DNA of 64,000 nucleotides from Streptomyces sp. NBRC 110028. GTDB taxonomy: Bacteria > Actinomycetota > Actinomycetes > Streptomycetales > Streptomycetaceae. The notes under the pieces are model-generated. The model was not told where the DNA came from. It saw only the letters and a list, made by a program, of their open reading frames with translations, and searched no databases. Each line of letters opens with the position of its first letter. The stretch's first letter is position 1. Shown here one piece after another: positions 51,401-59,378 of this stretch. Position numbers and translations under genes: made by a program. The stretch covers positions 1 through 64,000 of the forward strand of contig NZ_BBUZ01000038.1 in NCBI RefSeq assembly GCF_001417735.1, written 5' to 3'.

Positions 51401-52073
51401 CCTCGACGTATCGGCGCAGGATCGGCGAGAGGTACGCGTCGACCACGGTGGTGTCGCCGCGCGAGACCAGCTTCATCAGCGGGCTCACCTCATGCGAACA
51501 GCTCACCTGCGTGAAGCCCAGCGCGCGGGCCGCGTCGCCCACCGCGCGCTCGTGCGCGGCATACCGGTAGCCGTGCGTCAGGACGACCGCGGCGCTGCGG
51601 AAGCCGTCGCGGCGGGCGCCGCGCAGCGCCTCGGTGGCGGCGCCGAGGTCCAGGGGGCGTACGACGCCGCCGTGCGCGTCCACCCGCTCGGGCACCTCGA
51701 TCACCCGGTCGTACAGCGCCTCCGGCAGCACGATCCGGCGGTCGAACAGCCGCGGCCGGTTCTGGTACGCGATGCGCAGCGCGTCCCGGAAACCGGCCGT
51801 GACGACGAGCACCGTGGGCTCGCCCTCGCGTTCCAGCAGGGCGTTGGTCGCGACGGTGGTGCCCATCTTGACGACGGCGATCCGGTCGGCCGGAACCGGC
51901 TCGTCGGACCTGAGCCCCAGCGTCTGCCGGATCCCGGCGACGGCCGCGTCCATGGTGCGCTCGGGATGATGGGACAGGAGCTTACGGGTGACCAGGCGGC
52001 CGTCCGGGCGCTTTCCGACGACGTCGGTGAAGGTACCGCCACGGTCGATCCAGAATTCCCAGCGACCCGTCAT
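48471..52073 (-). CDS. fused hydantoinase A/B protein, OPLAH-type 5-oxoprolinase candidate
   Basis: A 1200-aa fusion. The N-terminal HyuA-like half (about 1-680) opens with FWIDRGGTFTDVVGKRPDGRL and KMGTTVATNALLEREGEPTVLV and contains GFDMGGTSTDVSHYAGEFER. The HyuB-like half (about 700-1200) contains NTAHSVNIKERLDFSCALFD and YAINDPYHGGTHLPDVTVV. Single-chain HyuAB of about 1200-1300 aa is the layout of eukaryotic-type ATP-dependent 5-oxoprolinase (EC 3.5.2.9). Fused hydantoinases with other substrates cannot be excluded. ATG 52073 overlaps the stop of the broken SGNH gene (ATGA). A second and unrelated 5-oxoprolinase (pxpABC) lies 4 kb away. Confidence 0.85.
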   Translation of the reverse strand: MTGRWEFWIDRGGTFTDVVGKRPDGRLVTRKLLSHHPERTMDAAVAGIRQTLGLRSDEPVPADRIAVVKMGTTVATNALLEREGEPTVLVVTAGFRDALRIAYQNRPRLFDRRIVLPEALYDRVIEVPERVDAHGGVVRPLDLGAATEALRGARRDGFRSAAVVLTHGYRYAAHERAVGDAARALGFTQVSCSHEVSPLMKLVSRGDTTVVDAYLSPILRRYVEDVAAELRGIRLMFMQSNGGLREAAHFRGKDAVLSGPAGGVVGMARSSAEAGHAQVIGFDMGGTSTDVSHYAGEFERVFGTEVAGVRMRAPMMNIHTVAAGGGSVLHFDGRRYQVGPDSAGAVPGPACYRRGGPLTVTDANVMLGRIQAAHFPAVFGPRADQRLDADTVRERFARLAEEIAEATGDRRGPEEVAAGFLDIAVLNMANAVKKISVQRGHDVTRYALTSFGGAGGQHACAVADALGVGTVIVPPLAGVLSAYGIGVADATAMREQAVETELSEESLPQVRELCARLAGRTRDELLADGVPGESVRTTARVHLRYAGTDAALPVPLDSAAVMTDGFVRAHRARYAFTMDKPLVMEAVSVEAVGAAGPAGGHAVEPPPREGALAPVATARMFTAGRWQDTGLYERAGMRPGDTLTGPAVIAEADATTVVDPGWQAALGDRGHLLLTRVRPRVSTAAVGTEVDPVMLEVFNSLFMAIAEQMGLRLENTAHSVNIKERLDFSCALFDADGNLIANAPHIPVHLGSMGESIKEVLRRNGETMRPGDVYAINDPYHGGTHLPDVTVVTPVFDDGGTRLLFLVASRGHHAEIGGITPGSMPAFSRVIEEEGVLFDNWPLVRDGALRERETRELLTAGRYPSRAPDANLADLRAQIAANEKGIQELRRMIGEFGLDVVHAYMRHVQDNAEESVRRIVGALRDGCCAYETDGGAVIRVTVTVDRTGRAAVLDFAGTSPQAPGNANAPSSVVMAAVLYVFRTLVAEDIPLNSGCLKPLEVRIPEGSMLAPVYPAATVAGNVETSQAVTGALYAALGVQAEGSGTMNNVTFGNDRVQYYETVASGSGAGDGFDGADAVQTHMTNSRLTDPEVLEWRYPVRVESFEVRRDSGGRGRWHGGHGVTRRIRFLEPMTVALLTGHRRVPPYGMAGGAPGALGANLIERADGSVDRLKGCDAADVGVDDVLVVHTPGGGGYGPARD

Positions 52074-53484
52074 CCCGCCATTGTCGCAGCGTGCGGGGGT
52101 GATGTGCCGAGTTCGACCGGTGTCGCCCGGGGCAGCGCGGCGAGCGCGGCCCGGCGTTCCCGCCCGTCGAGCAGCTGTCCGGTCCCCCGCACCCGGTGGC
52201 GGACCTCCCGCGCCGCCGGGTGCGAGGAGTCCGGGCAGCAGATCGGTACAGCGGTCCACGACCCAGCGCGTGCCGCGGGTCGCCATCCACCAGGCGCTCG
52301 ACGGCCCGCGAGGGCTCCGGGCCGTCGAGCGCCGTGGACGGCGGGTCGCCCATGGCGACCCCGCGGGCCGTGAGCGCGGCGTGGGACTCCCGCGCCGGCA
52401 GCCGGTGCCCCAGCTCGCTCGGGTGCAGCCGGTCCACGCTCCACGCCGCACGGTCCGTGACCCAGCCGTGCCCGGTCAACTCCACGTGCACCGCGCCGTA
52501 CCGGCCGGACAGCGAGTGCACCACAGCGGTGACGGCCCGCATACGGCGCCCCGGCGGCCGGGCGAGCGCGTCCGGCAGCCCCAGCATCCGGCCCGGGTCG
52601 GGCAGGCACGCGGTGAGCACCACCGTCCCGTCGGCGCGCAGCGCGCCGATCGTCGCGTCCAGGGCCTCGGCGACCCGGCGGATGTCGAAGGTGCCGCGCA
52701 GGCGGTCGTTCATGCCGACCACGACGGACGCGAGACGCGGACGGGCCCGGCGGGCGGCGGTCGGCCGCTCACCGGCCACGTCGGCGGCGAGCGCGCCGCT
52801 GCGGGAGACGTTGACGTAAGTCGACGGGCTCCCCGTGCGGCCCGCCGCCCACCCCCGCCACCCGCCGCCGGTCACGGGGTCCCCGAGCCCCTCGGTGAGC
52901 GAGTCGCCGAGCGCGGCGAACCGCGTGGTGGGCACGGCCGGGGCGGATGCGGCATCGCCGTCGGCCTCCGGTGCGGCGGGCTGCGGGCCGGTCGCCGCAC
53001 CGGAGGCCGACGCCGAGGGGCAGCGGCCGTTCCCGGTCGGTACGGCCGGGCGGGCGGACCCGTCCGGGGTGGGGCGCGCCCCGCGTCGGGCGGCCGCCGG
53101 GCCGGAGGGGACCACGTGCCGGGGCGGTGCTGCCGGGCCCGGCGGCACGGCGCTCCCCGGGGCCGCCGTGCGGCCGCCGCCCGGGGCGCACGCCCGGTCG
53201 GCGGACTCGGCGTGCCGGGCCCGCTGGGCGACCGCGTCCGCGTCCGGGCCCGACGACGCGGACGCATCGGTGCCGGCGCCGCCGGGCCCCCGGGCGGCAC
53301 CGCCCGGAACCGCTCGGCCGGACGCGCCCACCGGCGCCGGGATGACGGCGGACGGCCGGGAACCGGCGCGGCGGCGGCCTCCGCGAGCCGACCGGTCCGG
53401 GCGCCCGGGACCGTCGTACCGCCGGGCGTGGTCGCCGGACGCGGCCGACGGGCCGGGTGGGCGCCGGGTGCGCTCACCGGGCAC
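52070..53484 (-). pseudogene. SGNH/GDSL hydrolase disrupted by two frameshifts near its C-terminus
   Basis: The core reads in one frame as RFAALGDSLTEGLGDP (catalytic Ser), SVVVGMNDRLRGTFDI and VDRLHPSELGHRL. The usual C-terminal blocks follow in two other frames. WWMATRGTRWVVDRCTDLL is one base out of phase from about 52300-52320. AAREVRHRVRGTGQLL is out of phase again from about 52210, and its TGA overlaps the hydantoinase ATG, which confirms it as the true end. Each shift behaves as one extra base (or two missing). Upstream, GTG 53484 could start a long Pro/Ala/Gly-rich stretch (53484-52936) in the SGNH frame; the shortest start is GTG 52935. A sequencing error is possible. Confidence 0.72.
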
Positions 53485-54664
53485 CGCCGACCGTCGTGCG
53501 GGCCGGGGTACGGCCGTCGGGCCGGGGGCGGGGCGCGTCGTGGGCGGCCAGGAAGGCGTCGACCGCCGCGGGCCAGCCGTAGCGCTCGGCGCGGGCCCGG
53601 GCCGCGGCGCGGCGTACGGGCTCGGGGCGGGCCAGGACCTGGGCGACGGCGTCCGCGAACGCCGCCCCGTCGTCGGCCGCCGTCGCGCCCGCCGGGCCGA
53701 CGATGTCGGGGAGCGCGGACAGGGCGCTGACGACCACGGGCGACCCGCACGCCAGCGCCTCCAGCGCGGCCAGCCCGAAGGTCTCCGCCGGGCCCGGGGC
53801 GAGGACGACGTCAGCGCTGGCCTGGAGCGCGGCCAGCCGGGTCCGGTCGCCGACGTGGCCGAGGAAGGCCGCCGGAAGCCCCTCCGCGCGGGCGCGGGCC
53901 TCCAGCCGGGCGCGCATCGGGCCGTCGCCCGCGACGACGAGCGCCGCCGGGACGCCGCGCCGCCGCAGTTCGGCGAGGGCGTCGAGCGCGCGGCCCGGCC
54001 GCTTCTCGGGCGACAGGCGGGAGCACATGGCGAGCAGGACCGCGGCGCCGCCCCGGTGGTGCTCGCGCAGGGCGCCGTCGTAGTGGGAGGGGTGGAAGTG
54101 GCCGAGGTCGACGCCCAGGGGGGCGCGTACGACATTGCGCGCGCCGATGCGTACGAACTCGCGCTCGGCCCACTCCGTGGTGCAGACGACCCGTGCGTAC
54201 GCCCGCGCGGTACGGCGGTTCAGCCGGTCGGCCGCGCCCCGGGCGGCCGCCTCGGGCACGCCCCAGGTGCGCAGCACGGCGTCGGCGCTCTCGTGGGAGA
54301 CCATCACGGCGGGCACGCGGGCGCGCCGCGCCCACTCCCCCGTCCAGCGCAGGGTGGTGCGGTCGGAGACCTCCAGCCGGTCGGGCGCGAGCCCGTCGAG
54401 CAGCCGGGCCAGCCGCCGCCGGTCGGTCAGCACCCGGTAGCCGCCGGTGCCGGGCACGGTGTGGCCGGGGAGGGTGATCACGCGGCCCTGGCGGGTGTGC
54501 TCGTCCGCGTCGCGCTCCCCCGGCACGATCAGGACGGAGTCGTGCCCGGCCGCCCGGTAGCCCGCGCCCAGCTCGCGCAGCGCGGTGCGCAGGCCGCCGG
54601 AGGAGGGGGTGACGAAGTTGGCGAGCCGGACGATGCGCAGCGGCCCGTGGGTGTTCCCGCTCAT
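53474..54664 (-). CDS. GT4-family glycosyltransferase
   Basis: A 396-aa GT-B fold glycosyltransferase. Residues 1-180 form the acceptor domain (RIVRLANFVTPSSGGLRTALREL). The donor domain carries LAMCSRLSPEKRPGRALDAL and the E-x7-E motif PAETFGLAALEALACGSPVV. Its ATG overlaps the stop of the upstream glycosyltransferase (ATGA). The two likely act in sequence on one lipid or polysaccharide acceptor, such as a mannosylated glycolipid; the acceptor is unknown. The SGNH gene starts at its 3' end, so an esterase or lipase belongs to the same unit. Confidence 0.9.
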   Translation of the reverse strand: MSGNTHGPLRIVRLANFVTPSSGGLRTALRELGAGYRAAGHDSVLIVPGERDADEHTRQGRVITLPGHTVPGTGGYRVLTDRRRLARLLDGLAPDRLEVSDRTTLRWTGEWARRARVPAVMVSHESADAVLRTWGVPEAAARGAADRLNRRTARAYARVVCTTEWAEREFVRIGARNVVRAPLGVDLGHFHPSHYDGALREHHRGGAAVLLAMCSRLSPEKRPGRALDALAELRRRGVPAALVVAGDGPMRARLEARARAEGLPAAFLGHVGDRTRLAALQASADVVLAPGPAETFGLAALEALACGSPVVVSALSALPDIVGPAGATAADDGAAFADAVAQVLARPEPVRRAAARARAERYGWPAAVDAFLAAHDAPRPRPDGRTPARTTVGGAR

Positions 54665-55803
54665 GCCGCCACCGCCGTACGGGCCATCAGGACCTCGGCG
54701 TAGTGGTCGATCAGCTGGTCGACGATCGCCTCCCAGGTGCGGCCCTGGACCGCCTCCCGGCCCGCCCGCCCGAGCGCGGCGCGCTTGCGGGGGTGGGCGG
54801 CGAGGAGGGACACGGCGTCGCGCACCTCGTCCGCGTCGCCGGGCGGCACCAGCAGGCCGGTACGGCCGTGGTCGACGAGGTCGAGCGGGCCGCCCGCGGC
54901 GGGCGCGACCACGGGCACGCCGCTGGCCTGCGCCTCCTGCACGGTCTGGCAGAAGGTCTCCTGCGGGCCGGTGTGCGCGAAGACGTCGAGAGAGGCGAAG
55001 ACGCGGGCCAGCTCGGTGCCGGTCCGGCGGCCGAGGAAGCGGGCGCCGGGCATGGCAGCGCGCAGCGCGGGCTCGCTCGGCCCGTCCCCGACCACGACCA
55101 CCCGGACGCCGGGCAGCGCGCACAGCGGGGCCAGCAGCTCGACGTTCTTCTCGGGCGCCAGACGGCCGACGTAGCCGACGATCAGCTCGCCCCCGGGCGC
55201 CAGGGAGCGGCGCAGCTCCGGGTCGCGGCGCGAGGGGTGGAAGCGCTCGGTGTCGACGCCGCGCGGCCACAGCGCGATCCGCGGCACCCCGTGCTCGTCG
55301 AGGTCGCGGGCGGCGGCGGTGGACGGGGCGAGGGTGCGGTCGGCGGCGGTGTGGACGGCCCGTATCCGGCGCCAGGCCGCGTTCTCGCCCGCGCCGAGGT
55401 ATGTACGGGCGTAGCCGCCCAGGTCGGTCTGGTAGACGGCGACGGCGGGGATCCGCAGCCGCAGCGCGGCCGTCATCCCGCGCGCGCCGAGCACGAAGGG
55501 GCTGGCCAGGTGGACCAGGTCGCTGCGGTGCGCGGTGATCGCGGCGGCGAGCCGGCGGCTGGGCAGCGCGACCCGCACCTGCGGATAGCCGGGCAGGGGC
55601 AGGGACGGGATCCGGACGACGGGGAACGGATGCGCCCCGTCGATGTCCCCGGTCGCATCGGGCGACCCGTCGTGCGGGCCCGCGGGGGCGATGACGAGGG
55701 GTTGGTGGCCGCGCCGGTGGAGATGCCGGGCGGTTTGGAGCGTGCAATGAGCGACGCCGTTGATGTCGGGCGGGAAGGATTCGGTCACGATGGCGACTCG
55801 CAT
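54661..55803 (-). CDS. GT4-family glycosyltransferase, MgtA/PimB-like
   Basis: A 380-aa glycosyltransferase. The start MRVAIVTESFPPDINGVAHCTL and YQTDLGGYARTYLG resemble actinobacterial alpha-mannosyltransferases MgtA/PimB' (GDP-mannose dependent). The donor domain has VGYVGRLAPEKNVELLAPL and the E-x7-E motif PQETFCQTVQEAQASGVPVV. ATG 55803 is the first start whose sequence looks coding; upstream sequence in the frame is not. It is the first gene of the leftward glycosyltransferase/SGNH/hydantoinase run. Mannose as sugar is an inference from the family. Confidence 0.88.
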   Translation of the reverse strand: MRVAIVTESFPPDINGVAHCTLQTARHLHRRGHQPLVIAPAGPHDGSPDATGDIDGAHPFPVVRIPSLPLPGYPQVRVALPSRRLAAAITAHRSDLVHLASPFVLGARGMTAALRLRIPAVAVYQTDLGGYARTYLGAGENAAWRRIRAVHTAADRTLAPSTAAARDLDEHGVPRIALWPRGVDTERFHPSRRDPELRRSLAPGGELIVGYVGRLAPEKNVELLAPLCALPGVRVVVVGDGPSEPALRAAMPGARFLGRRTGTELARVFASLDVFAHTGPQETFCQTVQEAQASGVPVVAPAAGGPLDLVDHGRTGLLVPPGDADEVRDAVSLLAAHPRKRAALGRAGREAVQGRTWEAIVDQLIDHYAEVLMARTAVAA

Positions 55804-55996
55804 ACCGGTGTTGTCGGCGTACGAAGGGTGGCCCCGGCATCGTGCACCTTGCGGGCCGTGAAACGTCCCGTGAGCGTTGGCCCTCGCGCCCGCCGAAGCC
55901 GGGCGAGTGCCGGAGGAACCACCCCAAACCCCACCCCGGCCGCGGGGATTACAGCCGACCACATGGCGTGAACCCATCGGTCACCCGTTCCGGCGG

Positions 55997-56039
55997 CCCC
56001 CGGCCGCCCCGGATGACGCCCCGCGGCCGAGGCCGGGGG
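55997..56039 (-). terminator. terminator after the HEAT-like gene
   Basis: CCCCCGGCC (55997-56005) and GGCCGGGGG (56031-56039) pair perfectly in a 43-nt hairpin immediately downstream of the HEAT-like gene's stop. The rest of the 55804-56039 gap holds the glycosyltransferase promoter region, where I see nothing else. Confidence 0.65.
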
Positions 56040-57464
56040 TCAGACCCCGGCGGCGTCGGGGCCGATGCGGCTGCGGACCGCGTTTTGGACCTCCGCTTCC
56101 TCGGCCGGGTCGGTGGCCAGCCTGCGGAGCTGCTCCACGACGCGGGCGTCACCGGTGGCGGCGTGGCGGGCGGCGAGTTCGCGGGTGGTCTCCTCGCAGT
56201 CCCAGAGGCATTCGACGGCGAAGCCCGCGGCGAACGAGGGATCGGTGGCGGCCAGGGCGCGGGCGGCGCGGCCGCGGAGGTGGGAGGAGGCGGTCTCGCG
56301 GTAGACGTGGCGCAGGACGGGGGCGGCGCAGGTGATCGCGAGGCGGCCGGCGCCGTCCACGAGCGTCCACAACGCCTGGCTGTGCGGGCCCTCGGCCCGC
56401 ACGGTGCGGCGGAGGGCGGCGAGGACGAGGCCCGCGTCGTACGGTCCGCCCCGGGCGGCGAGCATCGCGGCGGCCGCGGCGCCGAGCGCGTCGGGGCGGT
56501 GGGCCCAGATCCGGGCGCGGTCCAGGGCGGCGACACTGCGCATGCGTTCGAAGGCGCCGAGGGCGGCCCGGGAGACCGGCTCCGTTGCGTCCGGTTCGGT
56601 CACGGCGGCCTCGATCAGGTCCAGCACCTCGGGGTCGCCGGTATCGGCCAGGTGCCGCAGGGCGGTCGCGCGGGCGGCGTCCGGGGCCGACGCAGCGGCG
56701 GCCAGCAGCTCGGGCCGGTCCTCCGGACCGGCGACGGCGGCGAGACAGCGGGCGGCGGCGTCGGGGCGCCGGGCGCCGGGCCGCAGGTCGTGCTCCTGCT
56801 GGGCCCAGACCAGAACGTCGTGGACGCTCCAGCCGGGCCGCGGCCCGGAGGGGCGCAGCTGACGCTGCCAGCGGTCGAAGGCGCCCTGTTCCTGCGCGGC
56901 GCGCACGCGCGGGCCGTACACCGGGTCGTGGGCCCACAGCCGCCAGGGGCGGGGCTCGTAGGCGCCGCGCGCGGCGGCGGCGAGTTCGGCCTCGCCCTCG
57001 GGGGTCTCGGGGAAGCGGCCGAGGACGGCGGGGGCGAGGGCGCGCAGCCCGGCGTCGTCGTCGCGCAGGGCCAGCTCGTCCAGGGCCCATTCCCAGTTGC
57101 CGCCGACGGCCGCGTACCGGCGCAGCAGCCGCAGCGCGTCGAGCCGGTCGTACGCGGCGAGGTGGCCGAGGACGGCGAGGGCTAGCCCGGTGCGCTCCTC
57201 GTCGGTGTTCACCAGGTCGTCGGGGTGGAAGAGGTGCTGTTCGATTTCGTCGAGGTCCGCGTCGAGGTCCAGGCAGAGCCGGGCGTAATAGAGGGAGCGG
57301 TTCTCGACCTGCCAGTCACGGCGGGGGTCGTGCAGCACACAGTGGTGCAGTGCCGCGAGCGCCTCGGCCCGCGGCGCGGCGAGGGCATGCAGAGTACCGT
57401 CGCCGCGGCCTCGCTGGAGGAGGCCGAGGAGGGTACCGCTGGGCGCTATGTCTGGATCGAACAT
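56040..57464 (-). CDS. HEAT/armadillo-like helical repeat protein
   Basis: A 474-aa all-helical protein rich in Ala, Leu and Arg, with repeated helix pairs of about 30-40 residues in the second half (ARATALRHLADTGDPEVLDLIEAA, VSRAALGAFERMRSVAALDRA and similar). This is the pattern of HEAT-like repeats. The N-terminus MFDPDIAPSGTLLGLLQRGRGDGTLH looks like a conserved domain start. ATG 57464 is preferred over 57521. No catalytic motif is seen; a scaffold or protein-binding role is possible. It is monocistronic, with a terminator right after the stop. Confidence 0.7.
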   Translation of the reverse strand: MFDPDIAPSGTLLGLLQRGRGDGTLHALAAPRAEALAALHHCVLHDPRRDWQVENRSLYYARLCLDLDADLDEIEQHLFHPDDLVNTDEERTGLALAVLGHLAAYDRLDALRLLRRYAAVGGNWEWALDELALRDDDAGLRALAPAVLGRFPETPEGEAELAAAARGAYEPRPWRLWAHDPVYGPRVRAAQEQGAFDRWQRQLRPSGPRPGWSVHDVLVWAQQEHDLRPGARRPDAAARCLAAVAGPEDRPELLAAAASAPDAARATALRHLADTGDPEVLDLIEAAVTEPDATEPVSRAALGAFERMRSVAALDRARIWAHRPDALGAAAAAMLAARGGPYDAGLVLAALRRTVRAEGPHSQALWTLVDGAGRLAITCAAPVLRHVYRETASSHLRGRAARALAATDPSFAAGFAVECLWDCEETTRELAARHAATGDARVVEQLRRLATDPAEEAEVQNAVRSRIGPDAAGV

Positions 57465-57786
57465 GAGGTCAGCATCCGGTGCGGGGGGTTCGCTGGCAAC
57501 GGGATTTCCGTCGACCGGCATTCTTGCCGGTGTCCTGGCGCCATATGCCGGATGAACACCTGGACGGAGGGAATCCCCGAGCGCCGCAGCCTACCCGGAA
57601 CCGGATACTCCACCCAGCCGCGCCCGATGTGCCCCAGGAAAGCCAATGACATATGCCAGAAGCACCACCGAATCGGGTATGGCCAAACGACTTACGTGAC
57701 GTCGCGGCCTGTGCGAAAGTCGTTACCGGTCCTTACCCCATCAGACCCGGCAGCGCCGCGCCGTACCGGCCCGTATCGGAGAACAT
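57465..57786. promoter_or_regulatory. divergent gap between HEAT-like gene and PAS-PP2C gene
   Basis: A 322-bp gap without a gene. It contains the hairpin CCGGCA-TTCT-TGCCGG (57515-57530) and a loose inverted repeat ACGACTT/AAGTCGT (57687-57693 and 57717-57723). AT content is higher than in the flanking genes. It should hold both promoters; I cannot place -10/-35 boxes. Confidence 0.45.
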
Positions 57787-59310
57787 ATGCCGTCCCCCCG
57801 CTCCGCGGACCATCCCGCCGCCCCGTCGCCCCAGCGCGGCACGGTCGAAGCGCTCATCACGCAGACCCGGCGGCTCCGCGGCGGCGTCGCCGCCGTGCGG
57901 CGCGACACCACGGCGGACCTGAGCGGCACGGCGGACGAGACCCAGCTGCGCTGGCAGCGCGCCCTGTGCGATCTCGCCGTCCACCATCTGGACGATCTCG
58001 GCCGGCATCTGGACCAGCTGCGCGAGGGGCTGCCGTCCGAGCGGCCGGAGGAAGCGGGTGAGGCGGCTGCGGAGGAGAAGCCTCCGGACGAGTACGCGAC
58101 GGGGCGGGACGCGGCCGGGCGGGAAGCCCCGGAGCAGGTCGCTCCCCAGCAGGGCCCCGGCCACGGCACCGGCTCGCTGCTCCACCGCGTCGGCAGCGCC
58201 GAGTGGAATCTCCTCACCGACGAGGTGACCTGGTCCGACGAGCTGTGCCAGATCTTCGGCCGCGCCCCCGAGGAGGGCGGGCTGTCCCTGGACGAGTTGC
58301 CCTCCTGGGTCGTCGGGGACGATCAGGCGGTGCTGACCGCGATGGTCACGGACTGCCTGGTGGACGGAAAGCCGATCGACGGCGAGTTCCGGGTCGTCCG
58401 CGCGGACAACGCCGTCCGTACGGTGCACATGGCGGGCGAGCCCGTGCTGGACGCCGGCGGCAGCACCGCCTCCATGTGGGCAGTGCTCCGCGATGTGAGC
58501 GAGCTGCGCCGCAGCGAGCGGGCGGTGCGCGAGTCCCGCGACTCGCTCCAGCGCCAGCGGCACCTCGCCCGCAGCGAGCGCAGGCTGGCGGTCGAGCTGC
58601 ACGAGGCGGTCCTGCCGCCGTGGCGCGGCTCCGCGCCCCTCGCGCGCGGCGGGCGGCCCGCGGGCACCGCCCTCGACATCGCCTCCCACTACTTCCCCGC
58701 CGCGAACAGCGCGCTGATCGGCGGCGACTGGTACGACGCGCTCGAACTGCCCGACGGCGGGACCCTGCTCAGCGTCGGCGACCTCACCGGCCACGGTGTC
58801 GCCGCGACCTCCGGCATGGCGATGGTGCTGGGCGCGGTGCGCGGCATGGCGGTGGCCGGGATCGAACCGGGCCCGCTCATGGGGCGGCTCAACCAGCTGC
58901 TCGACGTCTCCTCCCAGCCCGCCCTGGGCAGCGCCGTCTGCGGCCGGTACGACCCGGCCACCCGCACCCTGGTGTGGTCGCAGGCCGGGCACCCCGCCCC
59001 GCTGCTGTTCCGCGACGGGGCGGGGCGCGCCCTGCGGCCCCCGGCCGGTGTGCTGCTCGGCGGCACCACGGGCGCCACGTACGCCCAGGCCGAGGAGCGG
59101 CTGGAGCCGGGCGATCTGCTCCTGCTGCACGCGGGCGGGCTGACCGCGGACGCCGGGGACCCCTCGGTGACGGCCGAGCGGCTGCTCGGGCTCGCGCCAC
59201 GGTTCGCCGCCGCCCGCGGCACGCAGGAATGCGTACGGGTGGTGGCCGAGGAGTTCGACGACGAGCGGCGTGAGGGCGACGCCTGCGTACTGCTCGCGAT
59301 GATCGGCTGA
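57787..59310 (+). CDS. PAS-domain PP2C/SpoIIE-type serine phosphatase
   Basis: A 507-aa protein. An N-terminal variable region contains Pro/Glu/Ala-rich linkers. A PAS-like sensory domain (about 130-245: AEWNLLTDEVTWSDELCQIFG to VLRDVSELRRSERAV) is followed by a PPM phosphatase domain (about 270-507) with metal-binding GGDWYDALELPDG and GDLTGHGVAATSGMAM. This group dephosphorylates anti-anti-sigma factors in stress or sporulation control. No membrane segment is seen. ATG 57787 is accepted. It converges on the NsdA-like gene across a decamer repeat that begins in its stop codon. Confidence 0.9.
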   Translation: MPSPRSADHPAAPSPQRGTVEALITQTRRLRGGVAAVRRDTTADLSGTADETQLRWQRALCDLAVHHLDDLGRHLDQLREGLPSERPEEAGEAAAEEKPPDEYATGRDAAGREAPEQVAPQQGPGHGTGSLLHRVGSAEWNLLTDEVTWSDELCQIFGRAPEEGGLSLDELPSWVVGDDQAVLTAMVTDCLVDGKPIDGEFRVVRADNAVRTVHMAGEPVLDAGGSTASMWAVLRDVSELRRSERAVRESRDSLQRQRHLARSERRLAVELHEAVLPPWRGSAPLARGGRPAGTALDIASHYFPAANSALIGGDWYDALELPDGGTLLSVGDLTGHGVAATSGMAMVLGAVRGMAVAGIEPGPLMGRLNQLLDVSSQPALGSAVCGRYDPATRTLVWSQAGHPAPLLFRDGAGRALRPPAGVLLGGTTGATYAQAEERLEPGDLLLLHAGGLTADAGDPSVTAERLLGLAPRFAAARGTQECVRVVAEEFDDERREGDACVLLAMIG

Positions 59311-59358
59311 CACGAGCGGACACAAGCTGATACCAGCGGACACAAGCGGACACGAGCC
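59309..59358. repeat. five tandem 10-bp repeats between convergent genes
   Basis: Five consecutive decamers fit GAYACNAGCN: GACACGAGCG, GACACAAGCT, GATACCAGCG, GACACAAGCG and GACACGAGCC, then GATAGG. The array begins in the TGA stop of the phosphatase gene and fills most of the 68-bp gap. A slippage origin is likely; a terminator or protein-binding role is possible. Confidence 0.85.
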
Positions 59359-59378
59359 GATAGGGCGGGCCGCCGCCG

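Noticed and set aside
52936..53473. A separate Pro/Arg-rich gene between the SGNH core and the glycosyltransferase
   Set aside because: All three frames are open and low in complexity; G/C third positions best support the SGNH frame, so the stretch is kept as its possible N-terminal extension.
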